From contig CM076144.1 in the NCBI GenBank assembly GCA_038025085.1, positions 37,110,501 through 37,174,500 of the forward strand: 64,000 nucleotides of DNA, given 5' to 3'. This DNA comes from Tetragonia tetragonoides. Taxonomy: Eukaryota > Streptophyta > Magnoliopsida > Caryophyllales > Aizoaceae. A program made the translations under genes and the position numbers. The notes beneath the pieces were generated by a model. The model was not told where the DNA came from and searched no databases. It was given only the letters and a program-made list of their open reading frames with translations. How positions within the stretch are numbered: position 1 is the first letter of the stretch; every line of letters begins with the position of its first letter. Positions 1 to 12,462 of this stretch are shown here, piece by piece.

Positions 1-365
1 CTTCACTACACTTTATCACAACCCTGGAAAATCTGGTTTTTTATTTTAACTAGTTACATTCCCGTGCGATGCACGGTTTGTGTGTTAATATTAAATAAAA
101 TAGTTTCATTCGTACAGATTTCAAAAGTAATTTTTTGCATATGTCATTTCTGAATACAAAATTTTATTCTATGAACCTCCCCTTTAATATTGTACAGATC
201 AAACCTACAATATTGCATCAATCATAAAGTAAAATACCAAAATACACAATATTTTATTCATTGTTAATCATGATATAAACTTTGTTTGTATAGTCAAACT
301 TGCTTATTATTTTTGTTGCAATTTACACCTATTTCTAGTGTCCAATATCCAATCTATAAGACCAT

Positions 366-368
<3 letters not shown>

Positions 369-444
<76 letters not shown>
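369..444. repeat. (ACT)n trinucleotide microsatellite
   Basis: About 25 uninterrupted copies of ACT. Open reading frames across it are poly-Thr, poly-Leu or poly-Ser artefacts of the repeat and are not genes. The flanking 1-1270 region is AT-rich and shows no gene. Confidence 0.97.
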
Positions 445-445
<1 letters not shown>

Positions 446-936
446 TTGCTGCAGTTTACTCCAATATACAATCCCAAGAAAAAAACCCTAATTATCAAAT
501 GGATGCATTTAAATTATGTATAATTAGTTAATAACAATGTGTATAGTATACCCATCATTAGAAGCTAATACACTCATCATTTCTACTATAAATATTACCA
601 TTAAAAAAATAATGCAAGAATTGAAATAGTAACGATGTACACTTTGACTTGATCGAATATAGTAAGCTCTATTATTAAAACATCAATGAATCCGCACCCA
701 AAAAAAAGGAAAAAGATGAGTATTAATAGCAAAAGAATTTTGTTTTGATTATTAAATGCATCTATCATTACAGAAATTTAAATGAAATTTATTTGAAAGA
801 TACATGTACATTACTTTGGAGAACAAATATTAATGTAGATTCATTCATTAATGTACATTCGTTCATTAATGTAGATTCATGTATTTTATATTAAGATGAT
901 TTGTCAAGCAATGGATGTATGTGTTGCTTATGTGGA

Positions 937-1122
<186 letters not shown>

Positions 1123-1475
1123 TTACTGTAAATAAAAGTTATGATTTGTGATAAATTTCTATATTCTAATAATGTTGATAAATGTTCAAAATATCCCCAA
1201 TAGAATTTAATTCAAATTGGTTAAAGTTTCACTTTCATATCTACGGTAAAGACCCATTGTGTTTGACATTGTAGTTTTTATGAAGGAGAATGATACATCC
1301 ACCCTTTGGGTTGGCAACACACCTCCTGTTTATATCTATCTCTCTCCTCTATTTTCAAATTCTCTTTCTTCTATTTTCAAAAAGGACAATGCTAAAGGTC
1401 TCCACTAGAGACACGAAAAGTGTGTCTCCTGTGATGTGTCAGTTGCCACATTGCCAAATTCACTAATTATCATAT

Positions 1476-2964
1476 GCCATGTCATAGGGGCTAAAGTAAA
1501 TAATGTAAAACAAATGGGTCATTTTTTTAGCAAATAAACGAAAGATGATCTAGTTAGTTATGTCTTATATTAGGAACAAGGCTTAAAATAAGGGAAATGT
1601 GATAAAGTTAACTCTATTAGAAAAAACAATAAAGGAAGGAAATCAATTTATGATTTTATATGGAAAAAAAATAAAGACAACTACCATAATTTAATTTCGC
1701 TCATATTGCATTTCCTCATCTCTCTCTTATTTCTATTTTCATTTTTTTATTATTTTATTAAATTATATTAATTATGACTTATGTCTCTAATCTCTATTTC
1801 TTAAGTATTTTTCTTAAATTTTATTTTAACTTACTTCTCTAACAATATTCAATTATTAATCTCAATTTCAAGAGATAGGGAAAAGAAAAAAGAAGTTACT
1901 TTCTTATCTCTTGAAAAAAATTATCCAGATGCTTTGGTGAATAATACTATTCCCTTTTAATGGAGGAGTTGTACATGTTCATAATATTGATATTTTTTAT
2001 TCTCTACTTCTAAAAAAGAAAAAAAAAAAAAAACTTAAATTTGTACATTTTATCGGTTGAATAAGACCCAATTATACAGCGTACTCAAATTTTATTATTT
2101 AATTTATATTTAATTAACGAATTGGAATCTAGTAAAATCTCCAAATCTATTCTTGCATATCCAAAACAAATAATTACATATAAGTAGCTAGTATATTAAA
2201 ATTCTACTTGCAGCATTCTTGACTTTACTTGTAGACCTTATCATTTTACTATAAGAAATTCAATTTTACTGTGTACTTTCATGTTATATGTTCTCTTTAT
2301 TTGTATTTAACAAATTTGAATATTATTGTACATCCTATCAAATTATTTCATTTTATATAATTCATGATTTGTCTATGAAAAAACAAAAAAGTTACTAGCT
2401 TATTTAATGATTTTACTTTCTCTTTCCACCAATCAATGTAATAAAGTATTTTTTTTAGTATATAAATCATGGCCCTTATTCTAATTTTAAGTACCATCAC
2501 TGTACAAATTTTCTCACATTTTACAATGTGATCAATTAAATTTTACTTTTTCCATCAATGTACACAGCAGTTTTTATTTGATCAACGACAAGTTCACGAT
2601 CCTTATTCTAATTTTACTATCATTGTCCTAATTGTGCTATAAGAAAGACATTTTACCAGTGTACTCTGTACTTTCATATGAAATACTAAATAAAATCGTG
2701 ACAATGATGACAAAAAGAATAATCACTAGACAAGGCTTTTAACGACTCTCCTATTCAATTTGTAAGATATGAAAATGATTTACTTTAAGTGTTAGATTTC
2801 GTCACTCTACTAAACATCTTTTCAATCAATTACATCATACAACTTAATTATATAATCATTGTACAATATTTCTTACATTTTGCTTTCGAAAATCTGAATT
2901 TACAACACATGTATCCTAATTTTACTACATGACTGAGAATTTTACCTTATACTTTGTATTATCA
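1476..2964. other. AT-rich region without a recognised gene
   Basis: Roughly 1.5 kb of AT-rich DNA with homopolymer tracts (for example A-rich at 2018-2034). No ORF of note and no RNA gene signature were seen. It lies inside the putative composite element. Confidence 0.7.
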
Positions 2965-2973
2965 TTTTATAAA
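2965..2973. repeat. MULE target site duplication, left copy
   Basis: TTTTATAAA, identical to the copy at 8024-8032 immediately outside the opposite TIR. Confidence 0.93.
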
Positions 2974-5900
2974 GGGATATTTCACCGCGCACCCCTAAAG
3001 TTTGATAAAATGCACACAAGATACATTAAACTTTCAAAATGCACCATATACCCCTAAACTTTTGAACTTTTGTCTAGAACATGCACATCTAATTAATGGA
3101 CTTAACGCCATCCTTCAGCCGTGAATTATTGTCTTTTGTAATGGGAATAATAATTTTATTGTTTTATTATATGCAAATTTCACCCAAAAAAAAAGGTGTC
3201 TAATACCTGTGAATAGTAATTGAAGAACCTGCAATTTCAGATATATTACATGTATATAATTATACCAATTTTTTTTAGTGATTAATAAAGGTTTTATTAA
3301 TATTAACTAATGCATAAGCATATTTACACCAATAGGAAAACTGGTATAAAACTCACTACTCCTAACAATAGAGCAAGCATTTCACATGCATTAGGATGGA
3401 AGGAGCAAAACATCCCCCTTTGGCACAAACTACCAGTAGATATGGAAGTCAAGACCCTTAACAACCATGAGCAAGCTCAACAACTAACATTGCAAAATCA
3501 CGAATTAGCATCAGAGTGATTTCCTAGCATATGTCAGCTTCTTACCAATTCAAACTGCTTACATGTAGATCTTGAATCTTGAATTAGCATTAGAGTACAA
3601 CAACCAGAGTGCAATGGCAACATCACAAATAACAGCAGTAGCTCACATACATAGCAACAACATCAAAACAGCTCTTGTAATAGCATCAAAAAAGTTGTGT
3701 TCAGCAAGCAGTAGCACCTGACTGTAGCACCTGGTTGCCTACACAGTAGTATTCACAAACCAGAATACATACCACTCTAAATTAAGCTAAGGTAAATACA
3801 CAAACATTGTCTCCAATAAGTGCACCCAAACAATTTGCATGTTCTAGCGAAAAGATAGCACCGACAATGTCAAAAACATCATAAATGTACCCAAAATAAG
3901 TGACACTAATAGTATCCAATAATGACTGAAGTCCTAACTTTAGACATCAAAGAAATTAAGTTACTAAGTTTGCTTACTAGCTTCTCAAGAATTACCATCT
4001 ACTCTCTTCTTTTTTGATGTAGCAAGAATATTTGCTCTTTTCTTTTTCCCTCTCTTGGCACCTTGCACTCTATCTTCATTTGTTATGCCTTTTCTCTTGA
4101 GTGAAACCCCTACAACAGTAGAAATCGTAGAATCCTCAACAACAACAGATGTACTCCCACCAGTAGTAGCCTGAGAGGAAAAGGTGATAACAACAACTTC
4201 TTTCTTCTGTTTTGCAGTTAGTCCACCTTTACATGATCTAGAATTATGGCCAAAATTCTTACAAATAGAACACTTAGTAGTGGTGGCTCTTTTGCCCTTT
4301 TTAGGTTCATCATTTTTCCTCTTCCTAACTCTAGCAGGCCTACCTATTAATCTCTTAAGAATAGGAGGTTGTACTTCAGGGAAGTTAAAATTAGGCCATT
4401 GAGACTCATCGGGCATAGGATGCAAATAATCCTCATAAGTCAACTTATAATAATGGGCAGAAAAGTATCGGTGAACAAAATTAAGGGGTTCTTGTCTGTT
4501 GTAAAACATGTCCCTAACAGCATGCTTGCAAGGTATTCCAGTACCTTCCCACACCCCACACAAACAGTTTCTCGTATTCAAGTTCACTGGGAAGTGGAAG
4601 GTGCCTTCATGGATCTCAAATTCCCCACCCCTAGCCTTAGTCACTCTACAAGACCTAGAGTCTGTAATAGCTATCTCAACCATCTCTCTTGCCCATGGGG
4701 TAACATGACCATCATCCATTTTCAGTGCCTTTTCTCTTCTTTCACCAACCTTGTTCATGTATTTCATCCTTATTCCTAGTAAGGCCATAATAGGTTCATG
4801 TTAGTATCTCACACATAGGCTACATGTAACGGGGAAAAAAAAAAGGAGACAAGAAATTTGATCTTACCTTCTAACAACATGAGCACAGGAAGTTCCCTTT
4901 GAAGCACAAATTGTGAGTTGAATGACTCAACAAAGTTGGACGTATTCTGATCACATACAACATCCAAATCAAAAGTATGCCTCGACCATTGTTGTGTTAC
5001 TTCTGAAAGCCATTTTACAGTTGAAGGGTCCAATTTAGCCATCTTCTTCAATGCCTTGTTGTATACATATGGAGAGTATGCATATGCTGCTCTCCAGAAC
5101 AAATCATGAAATGCGGCTCCTGAAAAGTGAGATTTGAAGTTGTTGTACAAATGTTGTCCACATGCTCTCCTAGTAGCTCCTCAAAACTCCTCAAATAAAG
5201 CCTTGTCAACCCCCTACAAGATACAAAAAAAACTCTTAAACGTAGCACCAAAAAGAAAAAAACCTTATATTATATGAAAATTAATATTTTCAAAATAGTA
5301 CATTACCTTTTGCCTGTCACTAATAAAGGTCCAATCATCCTTCACAGATCCATGTTGTCGAAATACACTCCTCAAGTTTCTAAAAAAATACCTCCAACTC
5401 TCGGTGCATTCTGCTCCCACAATAGCATATGCAATCACAAAGAGCTCATTATTTGCATCAAGAGTCATAGCACTCAACAGAACCCCTTTATATGTCCCCG
5501 TCAAATGGGTTCCATCAACACCAATCAAAGGCCTACACCCTTTAAGAAAACCCTTAACTTGAGCAGCAAAAGCAATGAAACATGCTTTGAAATACACAGT
5601 CTTATCATGAGGAGCATACAGAGAGTGCCAAGTGATCAATGCAAAAGACCCTGGATTTGTCTTCTTTATTACTTCACAATAAGCTGCAATTAGATTATAA
5701 GATTTCTCATATCCACCATTAATCTTTTCTAATGCCATCTTCCTAACTTTGTATAAAGTCCTAATGTTCATACTAGTCCCAAATCTGTCCATAAAATACT
5801 CATGCATAGTGTTGACTAGTATTTTGGGATTTGCCTTTACATCATTCAATATCTTTCCACACGCCCATTCACTATTAGCCATTGAATTCCTCTCAAGTCT

Positions 5901-8023
5901 CTGACAATTATGATTCGAATTCAGAGTTTTTATTGCCCAACTTACTTTGTCAGGTAGCCTACATGCATGGATTCTCCACTCACACCCTTCCGTCGCACAC
6001 TCAGCTGTATATCTATGCTTTTCCCCTCTGGCAACTACCACAGCAAAGCCCCCTTGTATGCAATAATCCGTGAAGACAACCCTAAACTTATCCTTACTAT
6101 AAAAAATCAACCATGGGGATAAATTAATTGAACCAAAAGCTTGATCCTTATACATACTACCATTCTTGTAAATTCTCTCCATATAATTTTTTGATTTCTG
6201 ACTTACCTTAACACATGGTCCACTCTTCAATTCATCATCATCACTTTCATCGCTCTTATCAACAGCATTATAACCGTCACAATCCTCATTGTCACTATCA
6301 TCGTCCTCAGTCTCATATGATTCATCAACCTCAGTCTCAGATGATTCATCAACGAGCCCTCATTGCCCATGCATCTGTGTTGTTCTCATTGATATAAATA
6401 GACCCTCTCTTTTGGATTTTTTTTGCCACATAGGTGCCATTTTTTCTGAGTGTTGATTTAGGTGTCTTCTTTTTTTGTGGCTGGTAAGAAGGTTGTGGTG
6501 GTTGTTTAGGTGGTTGGGTGGGGTGAGAAGACATTGGTTTGGTGAGGTGGGATGGCAGGGTGGGCTGGGACACTAACAGATGTAACTCAGAAAATAACGG
6601 AGGTGAATTATGTTCGAAGCCATCTGACATATTAGCAAGTTGTGTCACAAGAGATTCAGAATTGGATACTTGAGACTCATATCCATTATCATAACTTATC
6701 AACTTATTTTTCTCTTGTTTCTGTAAACTTTTCACCTCCATAGCGATACAATAATCGTTACATGGGCTATTAGTTTTTTCAAGTCATATCTCTATGATTT
6801 CAACACCTTTAAACTTATTAAACATCTCTGCCATAGCTACATCACCACCAATTTCAAACTTTCCAGTGCCATTTTTGTAATACAAAGAGAACACCTCAGG
6901 AAGTAGCACATCTTGCTATATAGCCTTACCACTAAGCTCAATCACCAAGGTTATGTAAGATATTACATCAGTATCCTCAATTAGATAATGAAAATCTTTG
7001 TTGTCATAGTGAAAAACAAGCGACAATTTTTCTTCATTGCTAGCAAGTCAACTACAAATCAAAATGAAGTGAAATTTTGAAAATTCAGTAACATATATAT
7101 ACATATCACCACCATAAAAAAAAATTGTAATAGCACAAAGTAAAAATAATAAAAGACAAAAAAAACTCAACAAAACACTTTCGCATTAAGAGACGAGGAA
7201 AAAGTTGTCATAATCTAACTAAATTTACATCTTCAACCACACAACTAATAGAAGAAAAACAGAGAGCAATAAACAGTACAACCATGAAATTAAGCTTGCA
7301 ACCCTAAATAAGATGGAAAACGCATAAAACATATACTGATAATTTTGAAAGCTTCCATGGTATATCCAAATACAGTATAACACCCAAAAGATGAGAAATT
7401 TTGCCAAAAAAAAAAAAACGAATGAAAATAGAGAGGAACTACTTACTTTTAAACGCTCAAGGTCAAGAATTTCGCCTTATCACTGGTAATTCGTAATTCA
7501 CCCCAAAAGATTCGTTCTCATGCTCAAGATGTTCGTAATATCCCAAAATTCGCAATATCGTTTGCAAAGAAGGCCGCATAAGAAATTCCCAAAACTTACA
7601 GCAAACTTATTTGAACAGTATCTTGCAAAATTAATCTCGTTCAACCCAGTAGATCGCAAAGCAAGTGTTGAGTATCCCAAATTAGTGTTGAGTTTTATCA
7701 GTTTAACCCATCTATTATGGATTTTGATTGATGAAAAATCTAGGGTTTATGGGTGATAGGCAAAACGTGAAGAGGTGGGAGGCAAAACATGAAGAGAGAG
7801 AGAGTTACATAGAAAGAAGAAATGCCGCCAAAAAAAAGTAGAGTGACTTTCCCCTAAAAAAAAATTTAATTTATGTTTTTACATGACGGCAAACAGACGG
7901 AGTAACTCTCGTTTTCTATGTTAGGCAAAAGATAAAACTTTAGGGGTATATGGTGCATTATGAAAGTTACTTGTATCTAATGTGCATTATGTTAAACTTC
8001 AGGGGCGCACGGTGAAATATCCC
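2974..8023 (-). mobile_element. Mutator-like element (MULE), 5,050 bp, with TIRs and 9-bp TSD
   Basis: The ends begin GGGATATTTCACCG on both strands, and the inverted repeats (about 2974-3080 and 7920-8023) stay alignable for about 105 bp with scattered differences. The flanking 9-bp sequence TTTTATAAA is identical at 2965-2973 and 8024-8032, the classic Mutator target duplication. The interior carries a minus-strand transposase gene (3985-7045), so the element is a decayed autonomous type. The perfect duplication suggests a fairly recent insertion, whereas the transposase is already broken, so mobilisation may have been in trans. Confidence 0.95.
3985..7045 (-). pseudogene. MuDR-type MULE transposase, disrupted
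   Basis: Minus-strand transposase of the plant MuDR family, which cuts and pastes DNA at the element TIRs. Reading 5' to 3', the order is: an N-terminal region (about 7045-6349); an acidic Asp/Glu/Ser stretch; the MuDR N-terminal domain (about 6150-5900); the MULE catalytic domain with GVDGTHLTG and the FISDRQK block (about 5560-5307); a SWIM zinc finger of C-x-C-x(n)-C-x-H form around RNCLCGVWEGTGIPCKHAV (about 4590-4530); and a CCHC knuckle CSICKNFGHNSRSC (about 4290-4240). Two introns are inferred: 5214-5306 (GTAATG...GTAG) and 4776-4867 (GTAAGA...CTAG with a TACTAAC branch site). Breaks are in-frame stops at 6916-6918, 6784-6786 and 5181-5183, plus a one-base frameshift near 6350-6360. 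The protein is therefore not expressible as a whole. Confidence 0.9.
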
Positions 8024-8032
8024 TTTTATAAA
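8024..8032. repeat. MULE target site duplication, right copy
   Basis: TTTTATAAA, identical to 2965-2973. Confidence 0.93.
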
Positions 8033-8129
8033 ACACTTCATGCATGATTTTTCCAAAATGAATTTATTGAAAACAAGGGACATAATAGTTATTCGAACGA
8101 TTATTTTTCTTCACACCACAAAAATAGTT

Positions 8130-8330
8130 ATGGTTTAGGGTTTAATTTGTGCACAACATACAATTGGTAGAAAAAAGTAAGTGGAGAGATCAAATATAAT
8201 TAAAGACTATTACATATCAAATGCTTTCTAATACTCTATCTATTTTGGTGTATTCTAACTTTTTAAGAGTTTAGGGTTTAGGTTTAATCATGGTACTAAC
8301 ATTAGGGTTTAGGGTGATCGAGTATTAGAA
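8130..8330. repeat. Interstitial telomere-like TTTAGGG motifs
   Basis: Scattered short TTTAGGG-type words occur near 8138-8150 and 8266-8315, in the plant telomere unit but degenerate and not in a true array. They may be a coincidence of AT-rich sequence or a repair footprint. Confidence 0.35.
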
Positions 8331-8397
8331 TTTAAGCTTTATTAGATTTCATAGAACGGAGGGACATAATGATGATTTCAATATAGAAAAAAAATAT

Positions 8398-9830
8398 TAA
8401 CCTTTCTTTAGGGCATAGGCCAGAGTTTAAGTAGCAGAGAGTACTGATCTGTTTAAGGTCTAGAGTTTAAGTTTTAAAGAACGAAGACATTATTGATTAA
8501 TTACACCATCACAATCCCAATTTTACTTTCTACTTTCTTAGTTCTAGTAGAAACGTTCATAATTTTACTACATAGTTTCATAATTTAGTTTCAAATTTCG
8601 CCATAGTAACTTACAATAACCGATGAAGATGGATGCATATATAGATTCATAATTTTATTTTCCTTTTTAGTTAGAGATAATTATATTTTTTATATAGGTG
8701 TAAAATATATTTTATTTTCTACACTTTCCATGTATGTTTGTGATTATACAAATTGCAATCGCAATTATACCTTGTCGTTTGATAATTTTACTATGTAATA
8801 TCATAATTTAACTTTATGCTTTCACCGTACTAATTAATTAGCTTATAATAATAATGACCGATTAAGATAGACAATTCGTTAAGCTTTCTTTAGGGTATAG
8901 GCCAGAGTTCAAGGAACAGAGAGAATTGATTAAGGTTTAGAGTCAAAGTTTTAAAGACCGAAGACATTATTGATTAACTACACCATCACAATCCCAATTT
9001 TGTACTTTCTTAAGTCTAGTAGAAACTTTCATAATTTTACTAGGTAGTTTCATAATTTTGCTTTAAATTTTGTCATGGTAACTTATAATAACCGATGAAA
9101 ATGGATGCATATATAGATTCATAATTTATTTTATTTTTTAGTTAGAGATAATTATATTTTATATAGGTGTAAAATATATTTTATTTTCTACACTTTTCAT
9201 GTATGTTTGTGATTATACAAATTGCTATCGCAATTATACCTTGTCGTTTGATAATTTTACTATGTAATATCATAATTTAACTTTATGCTTTTACCGTAGT
9301 AATTAATTAGCTTATAATAATAATGACCGATTAAGATAGACAATTCATTAACCTTTCTTTATGGTATAGGCCAGAGTTTAGGAATAGAGAGTATTGATTA
9401 AGGTATAGAGTTTAAAAATTAAAGATCGAAGACATTATTGATTAATTACACCATCACAATCCCAATTTTACTTTGTACTTTCTTAAGTCTAGTAGAAACT
9501 TTCATAATTTACTACGTTGTTTCATAATTTTGCTTCAAATTTTGTCATAGTAACTTATAATAACCGATGAAGATTGATGCATATATAGATTCATTAATTT
9601 TACTTTCTTTTCTAGTTAGAGATAATTATATTTTACATAGGTGTAACCTATATTTTATTTTCTACACTTTCAGGTATGTTATGATTATACAAATTGCAAT
9701 CGCAATTCTACCTTGTAGTTTGATAATTTTACTATGTAATATCATAATTTAACTTTATGCTTTCGCCGTAGTAATTAGCTTATCATGACCAATAAAGATA
9801 GAAAAAACAGTTTATAATTTTTCTTTGTTT
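8398..9830. repeat. Three tandem copies of a ~470-bp unit
   Basis: Units at about 8398-8878, 8879-9348 and 9349-9830. Each begins CTTTCTTTAKGGYATAGGCC and contains a CATTATTGATTAA block followed by CACCATCACAATCCCAATTTT, then ATAACCGATGAARATKGATG. Units 1 and 2 seem as close to each other as units 2 and 3. No ORF longer than about 60 codons lies in the unit, so the repeat is non-coding. Confidence 0.9.
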
Positions 9831-12020
9831 TAAAGAGGTTTATAATTTATGTTTTTAATTGTTGCTAGACATAATTTTAAATTCATATAGGCGTAAAATA
9901 GATATAAATTATTTTCTAATTTAAATTATTTTAATGTTGCAAATTCCTTTTTTGATTTTACGGTAAGTTGTTTCTAATTTTCTACTAACTTATTAAGTTA
10001 ATCATTATTATTGTCTAGCCCGTTAGTGTAGATCGAACGCAAATTCGTACTGTGAAGTGAATATAACTCAGGTTGCCAGCCAGATGTACCAAAATGAGCA
10101 AATAATATGAATGCGTGGGTGTGTGTTGAATTACTCTTTAGCTTAGTTTTGCAACTTCACTGGAAAAAAAAGTTTAGTTTTGCAACTTGTCATTTCTTTG
10201 TCTTTTTTTTTTTTTTTTGCAATTGATGAAAATATTGGAAGACCTTACTTTTTCAAACAAAATTTAAGATTTCTTCCATTGAAAGAGTTATTCTTTACCA
10301 AAGGGAAAGTGAAACAAATTAAGATACTATGAGAGAGGAGATTAATTTTTTTCTTTTCTTTTTAATAAGTGACAACCATGAGTAAAAATGAATGGAAGTA
10401 CAAAGAAGGAAAAAAAAAACTAAATATGGATTGATTATTTGATTTAAGTATTTGAGCACAAAAGGTGGAAAGGTGGTTATAAATACAAAGGTGGAAAGTA
10501 ACAAAGATGGTGACAATTTCAAATAGAGTCATTTACTCCTATATCAATGAAAAAAGAATATTGCACTTTCCTTTTAATCGTTTATGAGATCACAATTTCC
10601 TACTTTAAAAATGGTGTCTATAATATTTGCAAAAAAAGCCTCAATTTTTTTTTTGTTTTTGTATTTTAACCCTTATGAGATGGCAAGATAATTAATAGTC
10701 TTTTTTGTTTCCAAAAAAAAAAAACTAATTAAAGTCTTGATGATATGGCAATTGCCACATCAGAGGGAGACACTTTTCTTTGGTCACCAATGCAGACCCA
10801 TAGAATTATTATTTCAAAAAATGGCATTTAAGGTAGGAAAGATATAGATTCCACTAAAAAAAAAAAAATTATAGATACCAAGAGAATGTGGGTTGCCTAC
10901 CCACTGAGTCAACCAAACATTTTCCTTTTAGAAACACTTATCCATTGAAAAGTATCCTTATCATATCCAAACTTTTATCTAGTTATGTTAATCTTATTCA
11001 AACTCTTACTACTTTTTTTGGTTAAAAACTACTTAGTAAATTATCATAATTGTATTCAAACCCGTACTTATACTAAAAATTTGTCAATCTCCTAAGAAAA
11101 TTAGTTAAAACTAATTATAAATGGAAGTCAATTGTGCATTAGCCAAAATACACAACCGCGATAGTAAATGTAAAATTAGAATCAATATTATTCTTTATTT
11201 TATGAAAACAACCTTCTTGCCTTCTTGCCTCTTGTGATATATATACAAACTGATTATACCAAAATGAATACAATAAAATAAAAAAATCTATAATAAAAGT
11301 AAATAAATTTTACTACAATCCTCGTACACATTTAAGGTACCAAATGTATTAAAGTCAAGTAGAGTGTTCCTTCTCTTGAACTCCATGCTTTACAAATGTA
11401 TCAACAATTTTTTCAATTCAAAGCCTGTATACATAAATATGATCAACAAAATAAGGAAAAAAAACACATTCAAAACACAAATTAAATCTATGGTATAAAC
11501 AACAAAGTATAATAAAAAAGCGAAGACGTAGAAGTTAATAAAAAGCAGCAAGAAGCTGAGGACTATTATTGATTAATCACAAAATTGACACAAATACGAA
11601 GGAAATTTATATCTAATTGAACAAATCTAGAGTTATAGAGTTTTCTGTATTGTTGCTTTCATTGACAGATTGATGAACCCTTACATACCGCATACAAAGG
11701 GCTTGGCAAGTTGGCATATTGAAAGTCCTATAGTGAATACAATTCCTAATCAGTAGGAATCTAATAAGCTAAGAAGTCTACAAGGCTTACGCCTAATCAC
11801 AAAAACAAACTAATACTGAGTCAAAGTAGGGTATTCCCCAATAGCCAATACTAATAATTGGAATAAATAAATAAATAAATGGTCTACAATAAACAAATAA
11901 AATTAAATCTAGAACCATGAAGTAAGTAAAATAGGAGAGTACAAATATTTCTAAGAGAATGCTTACTTCATCATGTAATTTCAAGTTTTCAATACCTACG
12001 CAAAACAGTAGATATGATCT
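9831..12020. other. AT-rich region without a recognised gene
   Basis: This covers the right flank of the tandem repeat, the right inverted repeat of the putative composite element (10740-10936), and about 1 kb of AT-rich DNA. Only short shadow ORFs are present. No RNA gene was recognised. Confidence 0.65.
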
Positions 12021-12024
12021 ATTA

Positions 12025-12462
12025 GACCTTGTTTGGTTCAACTAAGATCAACTTCTTTAAGGAAGTTGTGGTTCCTTGGAACTAAATTTCCTTTACTTTT
12101 TTTCTAGGAAGTTGGAATATCAGCGTTTGGTTTATTAAATTGTGGCAAGAAAGAAGTAAGCAATTAAAAGACGGACAAAAACAATTATCAAACATGCCAA
12201 GGCATATAATCAGCTCTTACAACAGCTAGAAAATAAACTTTATAACTAAATTGTGATTTTTGGGTGAGTAAGCAAAGGAAGTTGAACTAACCTAGGGACC
12301 CCTAGGTCAGCAACTTCCTGTACGACACTGTAAGTAGTATTTGCAATGTAAGTTCAACTTCCTTCCCAACTTTTTGATTCTTCCAAACCAAACACAGGAA
12401 GTGCATCACTTCCTTGGATCTCCTATTTTTCATGGTTCACTTACAGTGAAACAAATAAGGCC
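12025..12462. mobile_element. Tourist-like MITE (PIF/Harbinger type), 438 bp
   Basis: The ends read GACCTTGTTTGGTTCA on the left and, reverse complemented, GGCCTTATTTGTTTCAC on the right. Both sides are flanked by TTA (12022-12024 and 12463-12465). The GGCCTTGTTTGG-type terminus with a TTA duplication is characteristic of Tourist MITEs. It has no coding capacity. Confidence 0.85.

Larger units (their letters stand above)
1277..10936. mobile_element. Putative ancient composite element bounded by degenerate ~190-bp inverted repeats
   Basis: The left segment (1277-1475) and the reverse complement of the right segment (10740-10936) share several ordered blocks: AAGGAGAATG versus AAGGAAAATG, GGGTTGGCAAC versus GGGTAGGCAAC, then AAAAGTGTGTCTCC with TGATGTG and GCCACAT-like blocks. 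Spacing is partly conserved. This fits long terminal inverted repeats of an old Mutator-type element of about 4.6 kb into which the 5.05-kb MULE at 2974-8023 later inserted. No matching target duplication was found outside. Alternatively the two ends are separate MITEs of one family in opposite orientation. No coding capacity is visible outside the nested MULE. Confidence 0.4.

Noticed and set aside
61..85. CCCGTGCGATGCACGG palindrome near the left edge as an element end
   Set aside because: A widespread plant repeat word, but no partner end is in the window, so no element can be defined.
286..531. Poly-Thr, poly-Leu and poly-Ser ORFs
   Set aside because: They are translations of the ACT microsatellite and have no other coding signal.
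3310..3519. 69-residue plus-strand ORF
   Set aside because: Lies in the 3' non-coding part of the MULE, opposite to its gene, with no recognisable motif.
8229..8372. Possible short Stowaway MITE (ATACTCTATCTATTTTGG ... AACGGAGGGACAT)
   Set aside because: Only about 12 bases of end similarity and no clean TA duplication; too weak to call.
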